A DNA stretch of 12,363 nucleotides, from contig CAYSIX010000119.1 of NCBI GenBank assembly GCA_964431205.1, forward strand, positions 1 to 12,363, in the 5' to 3' direction. Shown piece after piece: positions 1 through 8,185 of the stretch. Every line of letters starts with the position of its first letter. Positions within the stretch are counted from its first letter, which is position 1. The stretch comes from CAYSIX01 sp964431205. Lineage in GTDB: Bacteria; Planctomycetota; Phycisphaerae; Phycisphaerales; Phycisphaeraceae. The notes beneath the pieces are model-generated. The model did not search any database, was not told the origin of the DNA, and worked only from the letters and a program-made list of their open reading frames with translations. The position numbers and the translations under genes were made by a program.

Positions 1-12
1 ATCATCGGAAAA

Positions 13-1314
13 TCAAGGGATATTTGGCGCTAACCTGAGAATGCAAAAGTTCAGAATGAAGTTGAATAGCTGCGCCGCGTTTTGCACCGTCAGCGCCACG
101 GCGGCGGAGACGACCATCAGCAGCACGGTCGTGAGCCGGCCGACCCAGACCAGGTGCCGCTCGCCGGCCCCGGGTGCGAGAAAACGACGGTAACAGTCGT
201 AGACGAGGTAGGACGAGCCCCAGTTCAGGTGGGTGGAGATGGTGGACATGTAGGCGGCGGCGAGGGAGGCGAGGATGAGCCCGAGCCAGCCGGTGGGCAC
301 GTGGGTGAGCATGGCGGGGTAGGCCATGTCGTGGCCGAGCTTACCGGCCTCGACGTTGGGGAACGCGCGTTCGAGGCTGGCCAGGTCGGGATAGACGATC
401 AGCGAGGCGAGGGCGACGAGGATCCACGGCCAGGGGCGCAGGGCGTAGTGGGCGATGTTGAACAGCAGCGTGGCGCCGACGGCGTGGCGTTCGTCGCGGG
501 CGGCGAGCATGCGCTGGGCGACGTACCCGCCCCCGCCGGGCTCCGAGCCGGGGTACCACGTGCTCCACCACTGCACGGCCAACGGGATCACCAGCACGCC
601 GATGACCAGCTCGGGGTCGGTCAGGTCGGGCAGCATCGAGAGCTTGCCCTCGAGGTTGGGGTGGGCGAGCAGGGCGTCGAGCCCGCCGACCTGCGCGTGG
701 CTGAGGGCGAACCAGGCGGCGGCGACGGAGCCGACCATCGCGGTGACAAAGAGGATCAGGTCGGTGAGCACGACGCCGCGGAACCCGCCGAGGGCGGAGA
801 AGGTCATGGTGACGGCGGCGGCGACGAGGATGGCCTGGTACGGGTTGACCCCGAAGAGGATGCCGCCGAGCTTGATCGCCGCGAGGTTGACCGCGGCCAT
901 GGCCAGGACGTTGAAGGCCAGGCCCAGGTAGATCGCGCGGAACCCGCGGAGGAAGGCGGCCGAGGGCCCGGCGTAGCGCAGCTCGTAGAACTGCATGTCG
1001 GTGAGCACGCCGCAGCGTCGCCACAGCCGCGCGTAGACGAAGACGGTGAGCATGCCGGTGATCAGGAACGCCCACCAGAGCCAGTTGCGTGAGACACCGC
1101 CGCTTCGGACCAGGTCGGTCACGAGGTTGGGCGTGTCGGTGGAGAAGGTGGTGGCGACCATGGAGGCGCCCAGCAGCCACCAGGGCATGTCGCGGCCGGA
1201 CAGGAAGAACTCCACGGAGCTGCGCCCGGCGCGGCGGGCGACGGCGGCGCCGATCGCCAGCGTCAGCAGGAGGAACGCGAGGATGATGGCCCAGTCGATC
1301 GGGTGCAGGGACAT
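13..1314 (-). CDS. Sodium:solute symporter (SSS family), C-terminally truncated or altered
   Basis: A 433-residue polytopic membrane protein of the sodium:solute symporter family (LeuT-type fold), which couples uptake of a sugar or other organic solute to Na+. The N-terminal helix (WAIILAFLLLTLAIGAAVA), the segment SGRDMPWWLLGASMVATTFS (about residues 39-58) and the late motif YMSTISTHLNWGSS, containing the usual Na2-site Ser/Thr pair, are typical. Family members are usually 500-650 residues. Here the reading ends soon after QNAAQLFNFIL with an unrelated tail (NFCILRLAPNIP) encoded by AT-rich DNA, so the last helices are missing. Possible causes are insertion, deletion or an assembly edge at the window start. 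The start has only a weak GGAA ribosome site. It diverges from the GHL10 genes, so a sugar substrate is plausible but not shown. Confidence 0.85.
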   Translation of the reverse strand: MSLHPIDWAIILAFLLLTLAIGAAVARRAGRSSVEFFLSGRDMPWWLLGASMVATTFSTDTPNLVTDLVRSGGVSRNWLWWAFLITGMLTVFVYARLWRRCGVLTDMQFYELRYAGPSAAFLRGFRAIYLGLAFNVLAMAAVNLAAIKLGGILFGVNPYQAILVAAAVTMTFSALGGFRGVVLTDLILFVTAMVGSVAAAWFALSHAQVGGLDALLAHPNLEGKLSMLPDLTDPELVIGVLVIPLAVQWWSTWYPGSEPGGGGYVAQRMLAARDERHAVGATLLFNIAHYALRPWPWILVALASLIVYPDLASLERAFPNVEAGKLGHDMAYPAMLTHVPTGWLGLILASLAAAYMSTISTHLNWGSSYLVYDCYRRFLAPGAGERHLVWVGRLTTVLLMVVSAAVALTVQNAAQLFNFILNFCILRLAPNIP

Positions 1315-1398
1315 GGATCGTTTCCGCGGGGGATGGGCGTCTCAGGGGTTAAGGGGAGTCGGCGGCGGGGCGGCGGATCAGAGAAAACGAAGATTTTG

Positions 1399-1426
1399 TT
1401 GACATTCATAACACCCGTGATAATAT
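1399..1426 (+). promoter_or_regulatory. Near-consensus sigma-70 type promoter of first GHL10 gene
   Basis: TTGACA at 1399-1404 and TAATAT at 1421-1426 are separated by 16 nt in a locally AT-rich island. A transcript start near 1433 would give a leader of about 60 nt to the ATG at 1493. The same arrangement recurs at 3001-3028 before the paralogous gene, with 23 of 30 aligned positions identical across the box and two following bases. This conservation supports function. Confidence 0.8.
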
Positions 1427-1482
1427 TGACTTCGAGGGCGTGGGGACGAGAAACGACGCGAATCTGGGGCTTGGTTTTGTTC

Positions 1483-1488
1483 AGGAGG
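1483..1488 (+). promoter_or_regulatory. Ribosome binding site AGGAGG
   Basis: AGGAGG lies 4 nt before the ATG at 1493. The context TTCAGGAGGCGTCA is repeated before the paralog start at 3095, which fixes the start of both genes. Confidence 0.75.
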
Positions 1489-1492
1489 CGTC

Positions 1493-2950
1493 ATGCCCGC
1501 CGCGATCTGTACCCGCCCCCATCATCGCATCTGGCTTCTCTTGCTCGTCCTCGGGCCCCTGGCCTGGCCGGCGCCCTCGGCCCAGGCAAACAACTTTAAC
1601 GACTTCAAGGGCCTGTGGGTCACCCGTTTCGACTACCGCAACGGCGGGCCCAGCACCGTCCGGAACATCGTCAACCAGGCGGCCGACCTCGGCATCACCG
1701 ACGTGATCTTCCAGGTCCGCGGCGAGGCCGACGCGTACTACGACAGCCTCGTCGAGCCCCGCGCCGAGCGGCTCAGCGGCACGTCCTGGGACCCGCTCCA
1801 GGTCGCCATCGACGCCGCTCACGCCCGCGGCGTCAAGCTCCACGCCTGGGTCAACGTCAACACCCTCTGGAGCACCACCACCCCGCCACGCACCGACACC
1901 GACATCCTCCACCCCTTCCACCACACCGACCCGAGCTTCCGCGTGTTCGATCCGTCGGGCGAGCCCGAGCCGCTCAACCCCAGCTTCGTCCAGGCCAACT
2001 CGATTCTGCCCGAGTGGCACGAGCACGTGCAGAACGTCGCGGCGGACATCGTCAGCCGGTACGACGTCGACGGGCTGCACCTGGACCGCATCCGCTGGCT
2101 CGGGGACACCGACTGGGCGTCGCTGCCGCACGACGAGCGGTCGCGGGCGCTGTTCGAGGCGGCGACGGGGCTGGACGCGTCGAGCCCGCGTAACGGCGAT
2201 GCGTATCGCGGGTTCGTCCGTGACCGGATCACCGACCTGGTCGCCGGCATCCACGACACGGTCAAAACAGTCAACGCCGACGTCGCGCTGTCCGCGGCCG
2301 TCTGGCGCGACCCCGACGTCGGCGCCAACGACGTGCTCCAGGACTACCGCGCCTGGCTCGAGCGCGACCTGCTCGACATCGCCATGCCGATGATCTACCT
2401 CAGCCCGAGCAACGACCACCTGTTCGCGCCGAACCTGGCGAACGTGCTCGACATCGAAACCAACGCCAAGATCGCGCCGGGCATCGGCGTGTTTCTTCAC
2501 GACGAGGCCAACGGCGGGCCGGAGTTTACCGTCGAGCAGCTCCAGCGGCTGTACGACGCCGAGACCGACGGCGCCACGCTCTTCGCCTACTCCTCGTTCT
2601 TCCGTTCCGGCAGCCTCGGCGTCGCCCGCCAGGACGCGGTCAAGCAGTTCTACGAGTCGCTGCTGATCCCCGGCGACTTCGACGGCGACGGGGCCGTCGA
2701 CGCGTTCGACCTGGGCATCTGGCAGAACGGGTTTGGGATCACCAGCGGCGCGACGCTGGCGGATGGCGACGCCAACGGCGACGGGGCGGTGGACGCCTTC
2801 GACCTGGCCGTCTGGCAGCTCAACTTCAAGGGCGACGTCGACGTGTTCAGCGTCCCCGAGCCCGCGACGGCCGCGATGCTGGTGCTCGCGACGCCCTGGC
2901 TGATGCGCCGGCGAGCGCGACGGCCCCAGGCACACCAACCGGGCTTTTGA
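1493..2950 (+). CDS. Secreted GHL10 (DUF187-type) glycoside-hydrolase-like protein, dockerin-like repeats, PEP-CTERM (copy A)
   Basis: A 485-residue exported protein. Residues 1-32 form a signal peptide (hydrophobic IWLLLLVLGPLAWPA, cleavage after AQA). Residues about 36-390 match the GHL10/DUF187 TIM-barrel family (FKGLWVTRFDYR at the first strand, ITDVIFQVRG, KLHAWVN, VDGLHLDRIRW, LSAAVWRDPDVG, DIAMPMIYL). Two dockerin-like calcium loops follow at about 394-447 (GDFDGDGAVDAFDL and DGDANGDGAVDAFDL). The tail from about 454 is PEP-CTERM-like: VPEP, a hydrophobic stretch, then RRRARR, expected to be handled by an exosortase and leave the protein at the cell surface. The family is thought to act on glycans, but the substrate is unknown. 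Residue 199 is Arg where the paralog and, from memory, most family members have Tyr (HLDYIR), so activity may differ. The paralog begins 144 bp after the stop and has its own promoter. Confidence 0.9.
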   Translation: MPAAICTRPHHRIWLLLLVLGPLAWPAPSAQANNFNDFKGLWVTRFDYRNGGPSTVRNIVNQAADLGITDVIFQVRGEADAYYDSLVEPRAERLSGTSWDPLQVAIDAAHARGVKLHAWVNVNTLWSTTTPPRTDTDILHPFHHTDPSFRVFDPSGEPEPLNPSFVQANSILPEWHEHVQNVAADIVSRYDVDGLHLDRIRWLGDTDWASLPHDERSRALFEAATGLDASSPRNGDAYRGFVRDRITDLVAGIHDTVKTVNADVALSAAVWRDPDVGANDVLQDYRAWLERDLLDIAMPMIYLSPSNDHLFAPNLANVLDIETNAKIAPGIGVFLHDEANGGPEFTVEQLQRLYDAETDGATLFAYSSFFRSGSLGVARQDAVKQFYESLLIPGDFDGDGAVDAFDLGIWQNGFGITSGATLADGDANGDGAVDAFDLAVWQLNFKGDVDVFSVPEPATAAMLVLATPWLMRRRARRPQAHQPGF

Positions 2951-3000
2951 TTGCGCGTGCGTCCGAAGGAAGCCTCCTAAGGCTGGGACGGTGATTCCCG

Positions 3001-3028
3001 TTGACATTGCTATCATGTGTGCTAATAT
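3001..3028 (+). promoter_or_regulatory. Near-consensus sigma-70 type promoter of second GHL10 gene
   Basis: TTGACA at 3001-3006, a 16-nt spacer, and TAATAT at 3023-3028. The spacer shares TT, TA, CA and GTG with the promoter at 1399-1426. The -10 box to ATG distance is 66 nt in both cases. A transcript start near 3035 rules out the upstream in-frame ATG at 3032 as the translation start. Confidence 0.8.
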
Positions 3029-3081
3029 TGGGTGAGGCACGGGCCGCTGGGGCGGCCGGGACCTGTGCGTCAGGTCGTTTC

Positions 3082-3087
3082 AGGAGG
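3082..3087 (+). promoter_or_regulatory. Ribosome binding site AGGAGG deciding start of copy B
   Basis: AGGAGG lies 7 nt before the ATG at 3095. It selects this start over the in-frame ATG 63 nt upstream, and the protein then begins with a proper signal peptide. The surrounding CAGGAGGCGTCA is shared with copy A, where the ATG follows 3 nt sooner. Confidence 0.75.
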
Positions 3088-3094
3088 CGTCACG

Positions 3095-4531
<1,437 letters not shown>

Positions 4532-4592
4532 CCAGACGAGCGCCTCGGGCGGACCCACGGGTTGTCCCCACCTTTGCCGGGCACACGCGTGA

Positions 4593-5600
4593 TCAGAACC
4601 GGCCCTCGAGCGTGAGGAAGAAATAGGGCTCGTCGCTCAGCTCGACGACGGTGTCGGTGTCGCGCAGGTCCCAGCCGCGCTCGAACTCCTGGTCGAAGGC
4701 GAAGCCCGCGCCCGCGGCGACCTCCAGCCGCTCGTGCCGGTACCGCACGCCCCCGCCGACGCGCCGCTGCCTGTAGAACAGCCGGCGGTTCTCGTCGTCC
4801 GCCTCGCGGTGGAACGCCGTCGTGTCCTGGTCGTACTCGACAAACAGGCTCCACTCATCGGTCAGCAGCAGCGACGCCCGGCCGAGCAGCGTCACCGGCA
4901 CCAGATAGCGGGCCTCGATGAGGATCATCTCCGTCGGCCGCCAGGTCACGGACGTGACCGGCACGCCGAGTTGCAGCACGACCCCGTCGGCCGGTCGCAG
5001 GACGTAGGTCACGTACGGCAGGGGGATGTCCGGGAAGATCGGGCGGTTGCCGTCAAAGCTCAGGCCCAGGTGCAGGGCGCTGCGTTCGTCGAGCCGGTGC
5101 GAGAAGTGGACCGTGCCGACGGCGTAGAGCGCATCGGAGTCGTCGAAGTGGTTGTCGGTGGCGATGCCGGCGCCGCCGATCACGCCCATCTCCCAGCCGT
5201 CGAACACCTCGCCGAGGTTCACCGCCGCCGCGGCCGCGACGTCGGTGAAGCCCCCGGGCAGGTCTGGCGACGACGTGTTCAGATCGGCCGTCGTCAGGCG
5301 GTAACCGAGCGAGAAGACCGGGTCGGCGTTCTGCGGCTCGAACTTGACGCGGCCGTAGCTGTCGTACAGCAGCACGTCGATGCCGTCGTCACTGCCGCTC
5401 ACGTTCCCCTCGGGGATGTAGAACAACTGGTTCCTGGTCTGGAAAGCCCGCGTGTCCTGATCCCACGGCACGATGAGGATCGACGGCGCGACCTGTCCCG
5501 CCGCCGGCGTGGCGACGCCGACCGCCAGCGCCAGCAACGTTCGACACCCCCACGTGATTCCGCGTCGCGCCCACGTGCCGATTCCGATCGTGTGCCGCAT
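4593..5600 (-). CDS. Outer-membrane beta-barrel protein of unknown function (possibly DUF6268-like)
   Basis: A 335-residue protein with an N-terminal signal peptide (RRGITWGCRTLLALAVGVATPAAG, cleavage near AGQ). It then has repeated amphipathic strands with aromatic girdles, such as ALHLGLSFDGN, VVLQLGVPVTSVTWRP, MILIEARYLVPV and WSLFVEYDQD, and ends in FFLTLEGRF with the C-terminal Phe typical of barrels inserted by the Bam machinery. The alternation of LPYVTYVLRP and GVPVTSVTWRP resembles what I recall of DUF6268 barrels; this was not verified. An in-frame ATG at 5633 is an alternative start; 5600 gives the more normal signal peptide. It lies 86 nt after the permease/binding-protein gene on the same strand, so it may be co-transcribed or use the TACAAT -10-like box at 5659-5664. 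It could be the outer-membrane route for the same solute, but that is inference. Confidence 0.75.
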   Translation of the reverse strand: MRHTIGIGTWARRGITWGCRTLLALAVGVATPAAGQVAPSILIVPWDQDTRAFQTRNQLFYIPEGNVSGSDDGIDVLLYDSYGRVKFEPQNADPVFSLGYRLTTADLNTSSPDLPGGFTDVAAAAAVNLGEVFDGWEMGVIGGAGIATDNHFDDSDALYAVGTVHFSHRLDERSALHLGLSFDGNRPIFPDIPLPYVTYVLRPADGVVLQLGVPVTSVTWRPTEMILIEARYLVPVTLLGRASLLLTDEWSLFVEYDQDTTAFHREADDENRRLFYRQRRVGGGVRYRHERLEVAAGAGFAFDQEFERGWDLRDTDTVVELSDEPYFFLTLEGRF

Positions 5601-5686
5601 TTGAATGCCCCAATCGCAATGCAAAGCCGCCATACCACCGTACTCAACAACGCCGGGGATTGTAGCGTCAGATCGCGGGCGTGGGG

Positions 5687-7255
5687 TCAGTCGGTGGTCG
5701 TGTCGATCCGCTCGGCGAGGCGCTCGGCGGCGGCGCCCGGCGTGAGGCTCTCGTCGCCGTCCACCCACAGGTTGGCGCGTCGCATCAGTCGCACGTCGAT
5801 CGTCCCTAGCAGCGGGCGCAGGGCGTCGACCACCTGGTCGCGATTGGCGACCCGCGGCGAGAGCAGCAGCACCGCGTCGTACGGCGGAAAGGCGTGCCGC
5901 GGGTCGTCCAGCACCACCAGATCGAACGCCTCGATCCGCCCGTCGCTCGAAAACGCGGTGATCACGTCCACCTCGCCGTCGGCCACGGCCTGGTACATGA
6001 ACGTCGAGTCGAAGCTGACGGTCTGGCCGAAGTTCAGCCCGTACGTGTCGCGGAGCTTGAACCACTCCGGACGATTGAAGAACTCGTAGTCGGAGCCGAT
6101 CTTCAGGTCGGGCGCGTGCTCGACGAGGTCCTCGATGGAGGCGATGCCGAGCTGCTCGGCCCGATCGCGTCGCATGGCCAGGGCGTAGGCGTTCTCGAAG
6201 CCGAGCGACCCGAGGCTGCGGATGCCGTACGTCTCGGCGAGCCAGCCGGCGACGGCGTCGAGCACGAACCACCCGGGCCGGGCCTCCTCGCGTTCCATGT
6301 AGTTGGCCCAGATGGTGCCGGTGTAATCGACGAACACGTCGATCTGGCCGTGGCGCAGGGCGTCGAAGCCGATGGTGGACCCGAGGCTCTCGGCCCGCTC
6401 GACGCTGAACCCGGCTTCTTCGAGCCGTTGGGCGAGCAGGTCGGCGAGGATGTACTGCTCGGTAAAGGTCTTGGACCCGACGCGGACCGTGCCGAGCGGT
6501 TCCGCCTCCTGCTCGGGCGTCACGTCCGCCGTGGCGAGGCTGGTGGTCGTCACCCACGCCTTGGCGTACGGCGCGGCGACGCCCCCGCCGACGACCAGCA
6601 GCAGTCCGGCCATCGCCAGCGTCCCGCGGGCCCGGCTGCGCTTCTCCGCCGCCGATTCCAGCAGCGCCACCAGCCCGTCCAGGATCAGCGCCAGGATCGC
6701 CGCCGCCACGCACCCGAACAGCACCGCCGTCCAGTTCCGCGTCTGCAGCCCGCTGAAGATGTAGTTGCCCAGGCTCGTCTGGCCCACCGGCGTCGACAGC
6801 GTCGCGATGCCCACCACCCACACCGTCGCCGTCCGCACGCCCGCGATGATCACCGGCGTGGCCAGCGGCAGCTCCACCTTCGTGAGCACCTGCCACGGCG
6901 TCATCCCGATCCCGCGCGCCGCCTCGGTCATCGCCGGGTCCACCCCCGTGATCCCCGTCACCGTGTTCCGCAGCACCGGCAGGATGCTGTACAGGGTCAA
7001 CGCGATCACCGCAGGGTAGAACCCGAAGGCATTGAGCAACGGCACCATCAGCGCCAGCAGGGCGAGGCTGGGAATGGTCTGGATGATGCCCGCCGCGGCG
7101 AGCGTCGGCCACCGCGCCGGCTTCCACTTGGCCAGCCCGATCGCCACCGGCAGGCTGATCGCGATCCCCGCCGCCAACGCGATCAGCGTGATCTTCACGT
7201 GCGCGCCCAGGTAGTCCGGCAGGTTCTCGAGCTGGTTGGCGAAGTTCGCGTTCAT
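5687..7255 (-). CDS. ABC importer permease fused to substrate-binding domain (OpuB/OpuC/EgtU class)
   Basis: A 522-residue fusion. Residues about 15-200 are a BPD-type permease with several hydrophobic helices (IKLGG-less OpuCB pattern: IIQTIPSLALLALMVPLL) and the ATPase-coupling EAA loop EAARGIGM at 111-118. A further helix at about 212-229 anchors the binding domain outside the cytoplasmic membrane. After a short acidic linker, residues about 255-515 form an OpuAC/ProX-like type II binding domain with VGSKTFTEQYILADLLAQ, DVFVDYTGTIW, and IGSDYEFFNRPEW. Family substrates are glycine betaine, choline, carnitine or, for the EgtU fusion, ergothioneine; sequence alone does not decide. It pairs with the ATPase upstream, separated by 159 bp that contain an inverted repeat. 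No strong ribosome site is visible before the ATG. Confidence 0.9.
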   Translation of the reverse strand: MNANFANQLENLPDYLGAHVKITLIALAAGIAISLPVAIGLAKWKPARWPTLAAAGIIQTIPSLALLALMVPLLNAFGFYPAVIALTLYSILPVLRNTVTGITGVDPAMTEAARGIGMTPWQVLTKVELPLATPVIIAGVRTATVWVVGIATLSTPVGQTSLGNYIFSGLQTRNWTAVLFGCVAAAILALILDGLVALLESAAEKRSRARGTLAMAGLLLVVGGGVAAPYAKAWVTTTSLATADVTPEQEAEPLGTVRVGSKTFTEQYILADLLAQRLEEAGFSVERAESLGSTIGFDALRHGQIDVFVDYTGTIWANYMEREEARPGWFVLDAVAGWLAETYGIRSLGSLGFENAYALAMRRDRAEQLGIASIEDLVEHAPDLKIGSDYEFFNRPEWFKLRDTYGLNFGQTVSFDSTFMYQAVADGEVDVITAFSSDGRIEAFDLVVLDDPRHAFPPYDAVLLLSPRVANRDQVVDALRPLLGTIDVRLMRRANLWVDGDESLTPGAAAERLAERIDTTTD

Positions 7256-7266
7256 GGCAGAGTCTC

Positions 7267-7408
7267 AACCACCGAGGTCGCAGAGGACACAGAGATAAGC
7301 AGAAACTGTTGCGTGGTCGGGCGATCCGAGCCAACCGACGTTCGCGCTTCCGGGCAACTCAATCCAACGCCGTCTAACCTCTCGGTGCTCTCCGTGAACG
7401 CCGTGGTT
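7267..7408. repeat. Inverted-repeat element between ATPase and permease genes
   Basis: The left arm at 7267-7298 begins AACCACCGAGGTCGCAGAGG. The reverse complement of the right arm at 7375-7408 begins AACCACGGCGTTCACGGAGA. The arms match imperfectly over about 30 nt around a 76-nt centre without coding signal. The arm wording (accacnga-gg-cacagag) is like short dispersed intergenic repeats I recall from planctomycete and other environmental genomes. Transcribed from the operon it could fold into a long hairpin. It ends 7 bp from the ATPase stop and starts 11 bp from the permease ATG. Confidence 0.7.
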
Positions 7409-7414
7409 TGCCTC

Positions 7415-8185
7415 CTAGCCCTCCGCCTCGGCGATGAGCTCTTCGAGCCGGTCCGCCTGCTGCTTCGGCGTGCTCATCAGCCGCTCGACGTACTCGTGGC
7501 CCGGCTCGGTCATCAGCTCGTGCGGCGTGGCGTGGCGCAGCACCTTGCCCTCGCGCATCACTGCGATGTGGTCGGCCATCAGCAGCGCCTCGGTCATGTC
7601 GTGCGTGACCATGACCGTGGTCAGCCCGAGCTTGTGGTGCAGGCGCACGTACTCGTTCTGCAGCACGTCGCGGGTCAGCGGGTCCAGGGCGCCGAACGGC
7701 TCGTCCATGAGCATGATGCGCGGGCTGGCGGCCAGCGCGCGGGCCACGCCGACGCGCTGCCGCTGCCCCCCGCTGAGCTGGCGCGGCGGCCGGTCGCGGT
7801 ACTCGTCCGGCGGCAGGCCCATCATGTCCATCAGCTCGTCCACGCGCGCGGCGGTCTTGTCCCGCGGCCAGCCCAGCAGCCGCGGCACGATCGCCACGTT
7901 CTCCCCCACCGTCATGTGCGGGAACAGCCCGACCCCCTGGAACACGTAGCCGATCCCCCGGCGCAGCTCGACCGCCGGCACATCGCGGTGGTTTTTCCCG
8001 TCCACCTCGATGCGGCCGGCGGTCGGCTCGATCAGCCGGTTGATCATCTTGAGCGTCGTGGTCTTGCCGCAACCCGACTCGCCCAGCAGGACGAGCAGGT
8101 CGCCGGCGGGCACGTCCAGCGACAGGTCATCGACCGCGGTGACCTGCCCGCCGTACCGCTTCGTCACGTGCTCGAACCGGATCAT
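7415..8185 (-). CDS. ABC transporter ATP-binding protein, quaternary-amine uptake type, no CBS domains
   Basis: A 256-residue cytoplasmic ATPase that powers the adjacent permease/binding-protein fusion. Walker A is GESGCGKT (35-42), the Q-loop is YVFQ (Gln83), the signature is LSGGQRQR (137-144), Walker B is IMLMDEP (157-163) and the switch His is in VTHD (195). The GLFPHMTVGENV segment after the Q-loop is characteristic of the OpuA/OpuB/OpuC subgroup. Osmoregulated members of this subgroup (ProV, OpuCA) carry tandem CBS domains after the ATPase. This protein ends at about residue 256 and has none, so ionic-strength gating through CBS is not expected. Its ATG overlaps the stop of the methyltransferase gene (ATGA at 8182-8185), indicating translational coupling. 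Confidence 0.92.
   Translation of the reverse strand: MIRFEHVTKRYGGQVTAVDDLSLDVPAGDLLVLLGESGCGKTTTLKMINRLIEPTAGRIEVDGKNHRDVPAVELRRGIGYVFQGVGLFPHMTVGENVAIVPRLLGWPRDKTAARVDELMDMMGLPPDEYRDRPPRQLSGGQRQRVGVARALAASPRIMLMDEPFGALDPLTRDVLQNEYVRLHHKLGLTTVMVTHDMTEALLMADHIAVMREGKVLRHATPHELMTEPGHEYVERLMSTPKQQADRLEELIAEAEG

Noticed and set aside
2971..2984. AGCCT-CCTA-AGGCT hairpin after GHL10 copy A as a terminator
   Set aside because: Only a 5-bp stem and no following T-run, so too weak to call.
3032..3094. Upstream in-frame ATG for GHL10 copy B
   Set aside because: It lies at or before the expected transcript start and lacks a ribosome site. The ATG at 3095 has AGGAGG and opens a signal peptide.
4532..4592. 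Terminator between the convergent GHL10 copy B and barrel genes
   Set aside because: No convincing stem with a T-run on either strand.
5601..7334. Extension of the outer-membrane barrel reading frame upstream to a 913-codon protein
   Set aside because: The upstream part is an out-of-frame reading of the permease/binding-protein gene. A signal peptide starts at 5600.
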